NCBI RefSeq assembly: GCF_032884065.1
Contig: NW_027062862.1
Location: 1 to 64,000 of the forward strand
Direction of reading: 5' to 3'
Length of the DNA: 64,000 bases
Origin: Artemia franciscana
Taxonomy: Eukaryota > Arthropoda > Branchiopoda > Anostraca > Artemiidae
Part shown: in pieces, positions 21,663-33,000 of the stretch
How the letters are laid out: the number at the start of each line of letters is the position of its first letter
Position numbering within the stretch: position 1 is the first letter of the stretch
Translations under genes and position numbers: made by a program
Notes under the pieces: model-generated
The model's input: only the letters and a program-made list of their open reading frames with translations
The model's database searches: none
Told to the model about the DNA's origin: nothing

Positions 21663-22860
21663 CTAAATATTAGACTGAATTATGAATTTTGATGTTATCA
21701 TAAACAAATGTTGTCTAAGCACAAAAGTGATTGTGTTAAAGACCAAATTAATTTTAAGGCTTTCAAGGAAAAAGATGAAATGGGATTTATATAATGAGAT
21801 ATTGGCAATAAAATAAGTAGATGAAAGACACCAAGTAAACAATAAAAAAGAAGAAAGATTTATCTGACGAGTCAAAGCCGAAAAAATAAATGGGTACAAG
21901 ACAATGTGAACGGCTAGAGATAAATGAAACGACAACACATTGAACATTATCAATCCAAAGCAATTCATTAAGTTGACTAAGGCTTTATATATTAAGAAAT
22001 AAAAAGAGAACATTTCCTTCTGAGAAACTCTGAAGTCATATAGAAAAACTTTAGCCATGATTTTAACAGTTGCAGCGGTAGCTGCAATCTTGTAAAGGCC
22101 AAAACACTGCCCATAATAACCCATAATTGGAAACGCATTGTTGATACAACATCTCGAAAAGATACTTATTGATAACAGGATCATGGTCATCTCGGAATAT
22201 TTAACCATGAGATGGCAGATAAAGGGGCTGATTATCCAAGAGAAACAATCTACCACAAAGAAATTTGAATTCGATCCTCAAGATTCTAAGGAGAGTGTCA
22301 AATCAGCTCAGCTGTTTTAGCTAACTATTAGACTGAATTATAAATTTTGATGTTTTCATAAACAAAGGCTGTCTAAGTATAAAAGTGATTGTATTTAAGA
22401 CCAAATTAATTTTAAGGCTTTCAAGGAAAAAGATGAAAGAGGATTATCATAACGAGATATGGGTAATAAAAGGAATAGATAAGAGAAATGAAGTAAAGAA
22501 AAAAAAGAAAGAATATTTATCGGACGACACAAAGCCGAAGAAGTAGATGGGTCCATGACATTGTGAACGGATAGAAATAAATGAAATGACTAGAGATTGA
22601 ATTTTATTATTCCAAAGCAATTCATTAACTTGACTAAGGTTTGATATATTAAGAAACAAAAAGAGAACATTTGCTTCTGAGAAGCTTTGAAGTCACATAA
22701 AAAAGCTATATCATGATTTTAATAGCTGCAGCGGTTTCTGCAACCATGTAAAGGCCAAATCACTGCCCATTATAATCCAAAATTAGAAACGTCTTGGAAA
22801 GAAACTGGTCAGTGAGAAAAAAATGTCGTTTCTAGCTGATCTCCAGGAATGGTAAATATT
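21663..22860 (-). repeat. Dispersed repeat S, two inverted partial copies
   Basis: Two successive copies of repeat S in minus orientation (about 21663-22140 and 22320-22860) with a tRNA-like head between them at 22251-22319. Both contain the GTTGCAGC-type palindrome region and the CAAAGCAATTCATTAA block. Open frames across them show no known domain. Confidence 0.75.
22251..22319 (-). repeat. tRNA-like SINE head
   Basis: The minus strand carries CAGCTGAGCTGATTTGACAC, the central stem and GAATTCAAATT, and ends TTGTGGTA. The acceptor pairing is degraded compared with 6584-6652. Confidence 0.55.
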
Positions 22861-24310
22861 ATCTAAATTTGTCTTAATAGTTAAATGTCTTTTCAAAAAT
22901 ATATTTATTGGAATTTCACTAAATAACCTGAAACTCCTAAAAATGACATGAGGTCAAAACAAAAAATCACACTATAGGATTCGCCAAAGCAAAGACTCCA
23001 TTCAGAAACCTTGCAGTCCCCAGGCTTGAACAACAAGGAAAAACACACTTTCGCATGGGTAGCACTGACTTTTTTCTTTTCTAGTGCTAGCGAGACACTG
23101 AAACATGCTAAAGACGTGTTTAAAGGCTCATTTTGAAAGGAAATTTCAATACCTGCTTGTTTTTGTAATAATAAAAAAAAACATAGTGTTAACATGACAT
23201 ATGTTTTTTGCCAAATAAAATGCATTTTCATTTACAAGCTGATAAATGACGTCATAAACGTAGGCTACAATAAAACAGTTTTTGGTAACAAAATGCAAGT
23301 GAGGAGCGACACTGCTCAGCCATAACCGAAACTCTAAAAAGCAGAATTTTGATGTCAATAGGTATATCTAAGAACTGGCTTTTGACGCTGCTTCCAAATA
23401 TATAACATCCATTAAGCTTAGTGTTACCCATAAGAGGCTACAAAACGGAGAAAATCTGGCTGATTTTCGAACAAGAAGGGAAACCTTTTAAAACTCATAG
23501 AATTTTCATGAAAATCATACCATCAGATTCAGCGAATCAAAGAACCATACTGTAGAGGTTTCAAGCTCACATGAGCAAAAATATGGAATTTTGTATTTTT
23601 TGCCAGAAGAAAGATCATAGAAGCTTGTTTTTTTCCAGGATTGATCGTATTGAACCAATGGTCCTTCAATATCAGAAGAGTGCTTAGTTAAAAGGAAATT
23701 GAAATTCTAGTGCCCTTTATAGTGACCAAAAATTTGAGGACAAACAGCCCCACTTCCACGTCCGTTTTCCCAAAATTTCGGGAGATGTTGATCCAAATTT
23801 AAAGATAACTGTCTCAATCAGCACAGTTGAAAAGTATCAAAACTATACCGTTAGAGCTGACATGCCCCCCCCCCCAAAGCCTCAGGAGATATTTTTAAGC
23901 TTTAAAATTTGTCCGTTGTTTACGAATAGTATTTATTATTGAAGTATAAAGTATGCAGACATTTTCGGGGTGGGGGGGGGGTCGTGTGCTTGGGGCAGAT
24001 TTATATGAGGAGGAAAATTTTCGGGGCTGAGCTTTCCAGGGGTAATTTTACACTGGGGATATATGACGGAATTTCTATCGGATATTCTTTTTATTTGTTC
24101 CACTTCTCTGTACCAATTCCATTTGAATTATGAGATGTCCCGAAAAAATACACTGAAGGCAATTTTCAGGTTGTTTTATTTCCGGGAAAAAATTTCACCG
24201 GAAGGGAGGATTTCGAGAGTGATTGGAAAAGCATTTAGAGAACAAAATCATTTTTCAAATGAAAGTATATTAAGGATAATTTTTCAGGCCGAATCGTCTG
24301 CAAAATAAAA
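22861..24310 (-). repeat. Dispersed repeat M, inverted copy
   Basis: Inverted relative to 38260-39640 over most of its length: CAGCGAATCAAAGAACCAT matches ATGGTTCTTTGATTCGCTG near 38936, and TTGAAGTATAAAGTATGCAG near 23939 matches the inverted segment near 38550. It includes C and G homopolymer runs near 23865 and 23970. No credible ORF. Confidence 0.75.
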
Positions 24311-24835
24311 TTAAGAAGGAGTGGGGATTATCATAGAAGATGGATTTGTTCAAAGGGGTTTGAAGGGGGGATAAAATTTCATGGGAGGAACTTTCGAACT
24401 CCGTGAGGAGAGGGAATTTTTTATGTAGGGTGAACCAGATTTACCGGCATTATTTGAATACACCTAAGAGTTCATATGGCACTTGTGACGAGGTCGGAAG
24501 AGCCAACAGCTCATATGGCATGAGCTCTAAGAATCAATTCTAAGAATAATTAGATTAATTTAAAAGAAAAATCAGAGGTTTATTGACGGCCGGCATATAA
24601 AATAAGAGCTATGAGACAAGAGGTCCTTCTAAATATCAAAATTCATTAAGATCCGATCACCAAGTCGTAAGTTAAAGATGCCCCATTTTTTCTGTTTTTC
24701 CTCTCCCTTCATCCCCCTCCAGATGGTTGAATTCAGTAAAACGACTTTATTGTCAATTTATTAAGGTCCCTGACGCGCCAACCAATTTTCATCGTCCCAG
24801 CACGTCCAGAAGCACCAAACTCGCCAAAAATTGTT
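24311..24835 (+). repeat. Dispersed repeat R, copy
   Basis: Contains GAGCTCATATGGCATGAGCTC-like blocks, AAGATCCGATCACC and CGACTTTATTGTCAATTT, collinear with 43020-43420 and inverted to 27880-28260. No gene. Confidence 0.7.
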
Positions 24836-25539
24836 TCAGGCAAAATGTGACTGGATATGCACTTGTTTTGGTATAAGCCTAAGGTTTTGCCTATATTATA
24901 GACTATTGTTATTAGACTACTAGCTGTTGGTGTGGCGCTTCGTGCCCCCCAAGCCCCCCCCCCCGCGTACGTAAATCGTCACGATCCATATTAGTTACGC
25001 GCCATTATAGTTGTGTCCCTTTGTCCCACTTGTGAATATAGATAGATATATATATATGTTTTTAACTACGTAAAACTTGTGAATATACAATATTCTTCGC
25101 TGTCCCATTGTCTGTGCATATAAATAGATTGTCAGGTTTACCGACTCTTGAACATGCAACATATGTCCATGGGAAAACAATCCGTATTCTATACCGCATT
25201 TTTCTAATGATTGCCCTTGGGCTTTGTTGATTGTAATTGCTAATCGAATATTCCCTGTGTCCCCATCGTCATTTATATATCCCCCATGTGCCCTTCTGGC
25301 GTCCTGATTGTAGTTGTGTCCCTGTTCCCGGTTGTCATTTATATTCCCTGTGTCCTGGTCGTAATTTTTGTCCCGGTGTTTCGGTCTGTAATTTCTCTTT
25401 GAGTGTCCTGGTCGTCATTTATATTCCCTGTGTCCCGCTTGTCATTTGTGTCCCGGTGTCCCGGTCTGTAATTTCTCTTTGAGTGTCCCGGCCGTCATTT
25501 ATATTCCTTGTGTCACGGTGTCCCGGTCTTGAACATACG

Positions 25540-25963
25540 ACAATAGATCAATTGTGTTGTAACTTGGTTCACGATCCCATTCTACACATGTAGAAATAGA
25601 AGCAGTACGATTAGGTGAAGGCATTCCCAAATGCTTGAGAAGTTTGTTTGCAATAGATAAGCACAAATCTTCAATCATAACTAAAGTGCAGTTATAAATT
25701 TCTGTTGTAAAGTCCAAGATTATATCTGACCTTTCTAACCGTATTCGGTGGAGTATATTCTCGGCCATTTGCAATTTGTATTTCTCCCATAACTCTGTAG
25801 GAGATGAAGGAAAGCAACTTTTTCCGGAAGACACGGGCCGTAATATCATGTCTATGAACCGGCGATTGTCCAGGATGTAAAAGTTGTTGTATCTAATCCC
25901 AAGATGGATTATATGTAAATGTAATAAATGACGAATCATTAATCTATAGGCATAATATTTCAT
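25540..25963 (-). pseudogene. Internally deleted Rep/pre-helicase remnant
   Basis: Minus-strand frame of about 140 codons joining AYRLMIRHLLHLHIIHLG, a frame-shifted Rep piece, to SPTELWEKYKLQMAENILHR, the segment before the helicase. It continues to PSYNTIDLLSYV and then runs into minisatellite. It is more diverged from A/B/C than they are from one another, so it came from another subfamily. The HUH, paired-tyrosine and Walker motifs are gone. Confidence 0.8.
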
Positions 25964-26279
25964 TGCGCTGCATCCATTTCTTTGTTAGTGGCTGGATTTA
26001 TCAATTTAATATTAAAGTGATAGCCGTCGGCTTCATCCCAAAAAAAAGTAGGATATTGTAGGGCATCGTATCATCGATTAGTTTAAGCAATTCTTGTCAA
26101 CTGATTGTTTCGCCTATAAAGAATATTATCTAGAGGTAAGAACTGATCACCGATCATAATGATTGCCACTTCGTTGATAGTTGCGTATCAGTAGGCATCA
26201 ATTCGATTGCTGTTTTGAACAGAAGCACTAAATTATTATTTTGTGGAAAAGATGTTGCAACTGGGAAACGATAGTCCTT

Positions 26280-26610
26280 TCAACATCGTTTTTTTTTATC
26301 ATCGGTATCACTTTCAATTTGTTTGGTTTGTTTTACCTTGGCTTGTCTTTCGTCACTATGAAATACATATTGCCGAACCTTTGTTCTTTTAACTAAAATC
26401 TGGTAGCCATTGATGACCTTATCCAAGTCAAAATCCCAGACCCAATCATCATCGCTATCATTTTCAGTTTTGATACGTTTTGACTCTAGCTGTCCAGGTT
26501 GATTTTCATTTAACTGCGCGGTTTTGCGTTCTTTAGCCGCAAGCCTTTTGGCATTAACTCTTTTGAACAATTTCCTCGGATGTTTCTTCTGCCATTGTAG
26601 GATTTATACT
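26280..26610 (-). pseudogene. Acidic W-rich Helitron N-terminal ORF
   Basis: Minus-strand translation starts near ATGGCAGAAGAAACATCC and includes LAAKERKTAQLNENQPGQ, KTENDSDDDWVWDFD, LDKVINGYQILVKRTKV and VFHSDERQAKVKQTKQ. The coiled-coil repeats seen in other copies are missing. The acidic block is uninterrupted here over about 96 codons, unlike at 12600. Function unknown. Confidence 0.65.
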
Positions 26611-26639
26611 ACTATACTCAAATTTCTCTTTGAAACGCA

Positions 26640-26800
26640 TTCTTATATACTTATAATGACGTCATATACAAAGCCTTTGACGTCATATACAAAGCCTCTG
26701 ACGTCATATACAAACATTACAAAATACATGCATGATGTCATAATTCTCAATCCTTATAATGACGTCAGTGGACAAACATGACGTCAGTCTACACGACAAA
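26640..26800 (-). promoter_or_regulatory. Leader with clustered TGACGTCA palindromes
   Basis: Several TGACGTCA octamers occur within about 150 bp, including three spaced about 20-23 bp apart with TATACAAAG between them. TGACGTCA is the palindromic CRE/ATF consensus. Its use as a promoter element here is inferred from position just upstream of the first ORF. Confidence 0.5.
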
Positions 26801-26822
26801 CAACTTATTTTATATATATAGA

Positions 26823-27130
26823 TAAGACTAGGGTTTTACCAATGCATAAAAGAACATGTTAAGAAAACAATTCTTACTTCATAATATGCAGAATAATCTG
26901 AGTTAACATATTTTTGCAGGAGGAGAACTTTTATCTTCACTATTTTTCTTGGATTTCCTGTTTTTCAATCACATTTTTAAATATTTGTGCCTATTTTCTA
27001 AGTCTTGAAAATTGTGAGTAAACGAATACCCAACTGCCATCTAACTAATATAATCTAACCAAACCTAACCACCTAATTTATCAGTATTTGTCTATTTAAT
27101 ATGGTTTTGTGAGAGTTATTACATGGCACT
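26823..27130. other. Single-copy-looking flank inside the inverted arm
   Basis: AT-rich DNA shared with 44150-44465 in inverted form. It contains TCTAACCAAACCTAACC. No ORF or element seen. Confidence 0.5.
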
Positions 27131-27480
27131 GATGGTGTTTGATTACTCAAATACTACTACTACTACGACTACTACTATTAATAACTCACTGCAGCACCAA
27201 GCCGCCTGAGTACACAGTTACGCACGCTCCTCCTCCAACCTAATCTATTCAAGGCCTCCCTCTTTACACCCTCCCAGGAAGTTTCCATTTCCTTTAAATC
27301 TTTATTTATGATATCCTCCCACCCCAGACGAGGACGACCTGCTTTCTGTTTAGTCCCAGACGGATGGCCAAAAAGGACAATCTTCTGCAATCTTTCATCC
27401 TTCATCCACAGAACGTGGCCTAGTCATCTCAACCTTTCTTTCATTTTAGCCCTAGAAAATGGGATTGAACCACATTTTTG
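27130..27480 (-). mobile_element. LINE (non-LTR retrotransposon) 3' end, 5'-truncated
   Basis: Minus-strand codons read KDERLQKIVLFGHPSGTKQ, RPRLGWEDIINKDLKEM and SWEGVKREALNRLGWRRS, end GAAVSY and stop. This is the C-terminal tail typical of endonuclease/RT LINE ORF2 proteins (GHVLRM..RLPK..LFG family). A (TAG/TAT)n trinucleotide tail follows, as expected for RTE/CR1-like 3' ends. RT and endonuclease domains are absent. An inverted twin lies at 43790-44142. Confidence 0.8.
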
Positions 27481-27539
27481 TACATCCTACTGTTTCAAAT
27501 ACGGATCTTGTGCTTTAAAGCTCTAATTTTAAATTCCAA

Positions 27540-28260
27540 CCAGATCCTGTGACATTGGGGGGAGTTTGAGGGGGAAACCGGAATTCTTGGAAAACGTGAA
27601 AATTGGGGTATTTTTATCTTACGAATAGGTGATCGGATCTCAATGAAATTTGATATTTAGATGGAATTCATGTCTCAGAGCTCTTATTTCAAATCCCGAC
27701 CAGATCTTTTGATATTTGGCTGAGTTGAAGGGGGAAATCTTGGGAAACACTTGGAGTGGCGAAATCGGGATGAAACTTGGTGGATAGAATAAGAAAATGT
27801 CCTTGATACGTGATTGACGTAACCATACTGGATTCGCTCTCTTTGGGGGAGTTGGGGGGAGGGGTTCAGTGGTTTGGCGAGTTTGGTGCTTCTGGACGTG
27901 CTAGGACGATGAAAATCGGTAGGTGTGTCAGGGACCTGCACAAATTGACTTGATAAAGTCGTTTTCCCAGATTCGACCATCTGGGGGGGAGAGCTAAGGG
28001 GAGAGGAAAAATGAGAATAAATGAGATATTTGTAACTTACGATTGGGTGATCGGATCTTAATAAATTTTGATATTTAGAAGGACATCGTGACTCAGAGCT
28101 CTTATTTTAAATCCTGACCGGCATTAAGTCTCTGATTTTCCTTTTAAATCAATCTATTGATTCTTAGAATTTTGTTAGAATTTTGAGCTCATACCATATG
28201 AGCTCTTGGTTCTTCTTGCCTCGTCACAAGTGCCATATGAGCTCTTAGTTCTTGTTTTGC
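27540..28260 (-). repeat. Dispersed repeat R, inverted copy
   Basis: Inverted counterpart of 43020-43740, including GAGCTCATACCATATGAGCTC-like sequence and GGGAAAACGACTTTATC on the other strand. It gives a 98-codon spurious frame with a low-complexity Ser/Pro composition. Confidence 0.75.
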
Positions 28261-28537
28261 TTAATTTTGGAATTTTATTCCTACCCTATAATAGGCCTAT
28301 GTTTTTTCAATAGTAGCAAACCGTTGTACCGCCGTTGTGCATGTCTATATTTGGGCTGTAAAACTGTTCGGTTCTGTCTTTTGTGTAAACCGAAATTTGT
28401 GTAAGCCTGAATCGTCTTCACGATTCAGTTAGGCAATAAAAAGAGTATTTCACTGGGAAATTAATTTTCTGATAATTAAATAATATTTAATTATCTAATG
28501 ATAATTAGATATCTATTAATCTATTTATTTATCATTA
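28261..28537. other. AT-rich flank of Helitron B
   Basis: Shared in inverted form with 42733-43010. It contains TAATATTTAATTATC palindromic sequence near 28475-28500. No gene. Confidence 0.5.
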
Positions 28538-28574
28538 TCTATATATATAAAAATAAGTTGTCTGTGTGTCTGTG

Positions 28575-28660
28575 TGTCGAGTGACGTCATGTCATCTGGT
28601 CGTCATGGTGACGTCATGTCATCAGGTCGTCATGTTGTCATTATGACGATGACGTCATTA
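28575..28660 (+). promoter_or_regulatory. Helitron B leader with three TGACGTCA palindromes
   Basis: TGACGTCA occurs three times (about 28581, 28609, 28648) between the 5' terminus and the first ATG (28690), separated by TCATCTGGTCGTCATG-like half-site repeats. Promoter role inferred. Confidence 0.5.
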
Positions 28661-28689
28661 AAGGTATTTAAGACATTCGTTCACGGAAA

Positions 28690-29390
28690 AATGTTTAATT
28701 GTAAAATGACTGAAGAACCTACAATGTCAACAGCCGAGGAAGCTGCTCAAAGAGTCTATGCCGAAAAACTTGCTGCTGATAGAGAAAGTAAGAAAAGAAA
28801 GCGTGCCGAGGAATCAAAAGAGCAACACGAAACCAGACTTGCTGCTAAAAGAGAAAGTGAAAAAAGAAGGCGTGCCGAGGAATCACAAGAACAGCAAGAA
28901 AACAGGCTTGCGGCTGATAGAGAAAGTAAGAACAGAAAGCGTGCCGAGGAATCACAAGAGCAACGTGAAACCAGACTTGCTGCTAAAAGAGAAAGTGAAG
29001 AAAGAAGGCGTGCCGAGGAATAACAAGAACAGCAAGAAAACAGGTTTGCGGCTGATACAGAAAGTAAGAAAAGAAAACGTGCCGAGGAATCACAAGAGTA
29101 ACCTGAAAATTATCGCCTGGCATTCAGGTACAGCCCAGTCGATGATTATAGCTTGAGTAGATGTGTTCAAATCGGGACTATGTCTAAAATTTGTCCCTAT
29201 TGCAAGGCCTTGAGATTCCATGGTGAAACAATGGGAATGGGTTGTGCCTCAGAAAAAGTTAAACTTCCTCTATTGGCTGCACCACCAGAGCCGTTGAAGA
29301 CTTTGCTTACTGGAACTACGTCAGAATCTAAGCGTTTTTTATCACAGATCAGAAAATTTAGCTCATGTTTCCAAATGACGTCGTTTGGTG
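28690..29390 (+). pseudogene. Helitron B protein N-terminus: coiled coil and Cys-rich segment
   Basis: The ATG at 28690 gives MFNCKMTEEPTMSTAEEAAQ, then about five 23-residue coiled-coil units (cores DRESKKRKRAEES, KRESEKRRRAEES, DRESKNRKRAEES). Stops at 29021-29023 (TCA to TAA) and 29099-29101 (CAA to TAA) interrupt it. The frame continues as AFRYSPVDDYSLSRC and the cysteine segment CVQIGTMSKICPYC. The charged coil may mediate self-association or nuclear localisation; that is inference from composition. Confidence 0.8.
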
Positions 29391-31374
29391 CTGCTGTTTC
29401 GACATGTGTAGAATTGGATCGTGAACAAAGTTACAGTACGAGTGATCTATTGTCGTATGTACAAAATAACATTTCCAAGTTAACGTCGGAACAAAAAGAC
29501 ATTTATGATACGATAATGCATTGTGTCGATAACAACGTTGGAAAAATTTTCCTTTTGGATGCGCCAGGAGGTACTGGTAAAACGTTTGTGATAAGACTGA
29601 TTCTGGCATCAATTCGATCAAAAAATGATATAGCGTTGGCAATTGCGTCGTCCGGAACAGCCGCAACGTTGCTGCCTGGTGGAAGAACTGCTCATTCCGC
29701 TTTGAAATTGCCTCTGAATTTGCATTCTATAGAAACTCCCACTTGCAATATTTTCAAATCATCTGGGATGGGTAAAGTATTGCAGCAATGCAAACTTATT
29801 ATTTGGGACGAGTGCACAATGGCACACAAAAAATCGCTCGAGGCTCTGGATCAATGTTTGAAAGATTTGCGAGGGAATTCGAAACCCTTTGGTAGCATAT
29901 TAAAATTGCTTGCGGTAGATTTCAGGAAAACATTACCTATAATACCTAGATAAACCTCTGCAGACGAAATGAATGCTTTCCTGAAAAATTCTAATTTATG
30001 GGCACACGTAAAAACATTAAAATTAACTACAAATATGCGTGTCCGATTACAAAACGATGACTCTGGTCAAACATTTTCAGATCAATTGCTGGCAATTGGA
30101 AACGGAAAGCTCCCAGTAGACTCAATTTCAGGACGTATACAACTACCTGCTGAATTCTGTAATTTAGTGACGTCCAAAAATGAATTGATTGAAATCAATG
30201 ATTGATCGTGATTGATCGTGGAAGAACTGCTCATTCCGCTTTGAAATTGCCTCTGAATTTGCATTCTACAGAAACTCCCACGTGCAATATTTTCAAATCA
30301 TCTGGGATGGGTAAAGTATTGCAGCAATGCAAACTTATTATTTGGGACGAGTGCACAATGGCACACAAAAAATCGCTCGAGGCTCTGGATCAATGTTTGA
30401 AAGATTTGCGAGGGAATTCGAAACCCTTTGGTAGCATATTAAAATTGCTTGCGGTAGATTTCAGGCAAACATTACCTATAATACCTAGATAAACCCCTCC
30501 AGACGAAATGAATGCTTTCCTGAAAAATTCTAATTTATGGGCACACGTAAAAACATTAAAATTAACTACAAATATGCGTGTCCGATTGCAAAACGATGAC
30601 TCTGGTCAAACATTTTCAGATCAATTGCTGGCAATTGGAAACAGAAAGCTCCCAGTAGACTCAATTTCAGGACGTATACAACTACCTGCTGAATTCTGTA
30701 ATTTAGTGACGTCCAAAAATGAATTGATTGAGAAAGTATTTCCGAATATTCTAAACAATTATAAAAATAATAAATGGCTAAGTGAAAGAGCGATTCTTGC
30801 ACCCAAAAATATAGACGTCCACGAAATCAACAATATTGTTTTGACCAAGATTCGAGAGCAGGCAGTCCTTTACAAGTCAGTCGACGCAGTTTTGGAACCA
30901 AATGAGGCGGTTAATTATCCATCTGAATTTTTAAATTCCGTGGATCTTTCAGGGTTTCCACCACACGTGCTACAACTAAAAATAGGCGTACCAATAATAC
31001 TGTTAAGAAATATCAACCCACCAAAGCTTTGCAATGGCACGCGACTTGCCTTAAAAAAAACAATGGAAAACGTAATAGAGGCAACAATCTTGACAGGGCC
31101 TTTTGAGGGTGAGGCTGTTTTTGTTCCTTGCATTCCCATAATTCCAACGGATCTGCCTTTTCAATTTAAAAGATTGCAATTCCCAATTCGATTAGCATTT
31201 GCAATCACCATCAACAAAGCTCAAGGTCAATCATTAGAAAAATGTGGTATAGATCTTAATACTGATTGTTTTTCCCATGGACAATGGTACGTTGCATGTT
31301 CGAGGGTCAGTAAACCTGACAATCTATTTATATGCAGCGACAGCTGGACAGTGAAGAATGTTGTATATTCGTAA
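29391..31374 (+). pseudogene. Helitron B PIF1-like helicase with internal duplication
   Basis: Starts directly after the Rep deletion. Walker A APGGTGKT is at about 29567-29590 and Walker B IIWDECTMAH at about 29800. The block 29679-30191 is repeated at 30218-30730 after a 26-bp filler, so Walker B and the following motif occur twice. Both copies have the same stop (CCTAGATAAACC, about 29951 and 30490) and LLAVDFR where A has LLAGDFR, so those mutations preceded the duplication. The C-terminal motifs INKAQGQSLEK and YVACSRVSKPDNLF follow. It ends early at a CAA-to-TAA change (31372-31374). Confidence 0.92.
29679..30730 (+). repeat. Tandem 513-bp duplication inside Helitron B helicase
   Basis: Copy 1 is 29679-30191 and copy 2 is 30218-30730, a constant offset of 539. 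Between them is a filler with repeated TTGATCGTGA units that looks copied from the adjoining bases, as in templated end joining or replication slippage. Confidence 0.93.
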
Positions 31375-31696
31375 GTTTTACGCAGTTAATTTGTATTGTA
31401 TCGATCTATCTATCTATCTATATAAAAACGAGTTTTGTGTATGCATTTGTATATGGCTTTGTATATGCACAGACAATGGGAAAGCCAAGAATGTTGTATA
31501 TTCGCAAGTTTTACGTAGTTCAAAACACATATATAAATCTATCTATATTCATAGGTGGTACACAGGGACACAACTACAATGGCGCGTAACTAATATGGCG
31601 CATAACGAATTACGCGTACGGGGGGGGCTTGGGGGGCGCGAAGTGCCCCCACCAACTAGGTGTTGGGGTGGCGCGAAGTGCCACCCCAACAGCTAG

Positions 31697-32430
31697 TCTA
31701 TTATAATCATATCTATTAATGTGGCTGATAATTTAATAATAACCAAAATAAAAGCAGTAGAAAACTCCTGTTCTCAGGAATAGACCTAAAAAGGACTCAG
31801 GGGGGAAAATGTTTTCATTTTGGTGTCCAGAGTATATTAAGAATTTCAGGGCTGATCAACGTAAAAAAGTAGGACTGAAAATTGCAGAAATCATTAAAGT
31901 TCAAAATAGCTGAAAAAGTATGGAAAAAATGATTAGACGACCATTCGTTAAAAATTTTTAAAAATTTAAAAAAAGAAAGAGATGCAAAAGCATAAAGCTT
32001 AATTCTGAAAATGCCTTTCCATAATACAAGACATATACGTAAAATTGGACATTTATGTAATACACGCAAAAAATTAACTATATTAACCCTTAACTATAGT
32101 GGCATGCAGAGACGCCTGATAATCTGGTTCGGGCAAATTACAATTATAGTCACCGGCTATAGAACAAGGTAAACCTTGCCGTATAGTTTATAATGATTAA
32201 ATTGTCACACGACTGGAGCCATTAATTCTGAAAATGCCTTTCCCTATTTAATATTGCAGAACTTGCGGTGAAACAAAAATGACACAATAAAACAAAAATT
32301 GATACATTAAAATACATAAAAATTTCATAAAACAAACAGTTTACTCAAAAATAAATACTCGACACAATAAAAATAATGCGAAAAATGCTAAATACATTAC
32401 AGACATTCGAAATATATAAATAAAATCTAA
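31697..32430. other. Spacer between Helitrons B and C
   Basis: AT-rich with no recognised element. A minus-strand frame of 84 codons (31815-32069) is rich in Phe, Ile and Leu with no identifiable motif. Probably non-coding. Confidence 0.5.
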
Positions 32431-32587
32431 TCTATATATATAAAAATAAGTTGTCTGTCTGTCTGTGGATCAGGTGACGTCATGTTTCTGTGTCGGCTGA
32501 CGTCATGAAATTAGTTGTCGTCATTTTTGCTTTGACGGTGACGTCATTCAAGATATTTAAGACATATGTTCACGCAGAAATCTATTA

Positions 32588-33000
32588 ATGTTTAAGTTTA
32601 CAATGACTGATGAACTTACCATGGCAAAAGCCGATGAAGATACTCAAAGATTCTATGCCAAAAAACTTTCTGCTGATAGAGAAAGTCAGAAAAGAAAGCG
32701 TGCCGAGGAACTACCAGAGCAACGCGAAAGCAGACTTGCTGCTAAAAGAGAAAGTGAAAAAGAAGGCGTGCCGAGGGATCAAAAGAACAGCAGGGAAACA
32801 GGCTTGAGGCTGATAGAGAAAGAAAGAACAGAAAGCGTGCCGAGGAATCAAAAGAACAGCAAGGAAACAGGCTTGAGGCTGATAGAGAAAGAAAGAACAG
32901 AAAGCGTGCCGAGGAACTACCAGAGCAACGCGGAAGCAGGCTTGCTGCTGATAGAGAAAGTAAGAAAAGAAAGCGTGCCGAGGAATCAAAGCAACCTGAA
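32588..33000 (+). pseudogene. Helitron C coiled-coil N-terminus
   Basis: The ATG at 32588 gives MFKFTMTDELTMAKADEDTQ, then DRESQKRKRAEELPEQRES. One A is missing in the run at about 32757-32762 relative to B, so the frame shifts and the rest reads as an alternate-frame repeat (SVPRNQ). In the correct frame at least four 23-residue charged units precede SYRLAFRYNPVDD. Confidence 0.8.

Larger units (their letters stand above)
24920..26822 (-). mobile_element. Non-autonomous chimeric Helitron (inverted twin of 44466-46392)
   Basis: The minus-strand 5' terminus TCTATATATATAAAATAAG starts at 26822. The 3' end CCAACAGCTAG finishes at 24920, flanked by A before and T after. Inside, in order: a leader with TGACGTCA repeats, a short acidic ORF, scraps of Rep, a piece of pre-helicase sequence, minisatellite, helicase tail and a GC-rich 3' block whose hairpin is imperfect. 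Rep and helicase catalytic parts are deleted. Confidence 0.92.
24836..29495 (+). repeat. Left arm of a large inverted duplication
   Basis: From TTGTTTCAGGCAAAATGTGAC to the Helitron B helicase start, this arm is the inverted counterpart of 40348-46490. It contains a minus Helitron (24920-26822), a LINE 3' end, a repeat R copy and the 5' part of Helitron B. Mismatches are sparse by eye. The right arm is longer mainly because it has one additional Helitron of 1448 bp. Confidence 0.85.
28538..31696 (+). mobile_element. Helitron B, complete ends, Rep deleted
   Basis: The 5' terminus TCTATATATATAAAAATAAG is preceded by A (28537). The 3' terminus CTAG at 31693-31696 follows a long GC hairpin and is followed by T. 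The Rep catalytic domain is missing: sequence jumps at about 29388 from the Rep N-domain (CFQMTSFGA) to the helicase (AVSTCVELDREQSY). The helicase carries an internal duplication of 513 bp. Both ends are intact, so it could be mobilised only in trans. Confidence 0.95.

Noticed and set aside
24936..24964. G/C homopolymer runs as regulatory sites
   Set aside because: They are the degraded hairpin region of Helitron 3' ends and vary in length between copies.
27178..27405. Host gene encoding a small Arg-rich protein
   Set aside because: The sequence matches the C-terminal tail of LINE ORF2 proteins and is followed by a (TAG)n tail. Several truncated copies occur in the window.
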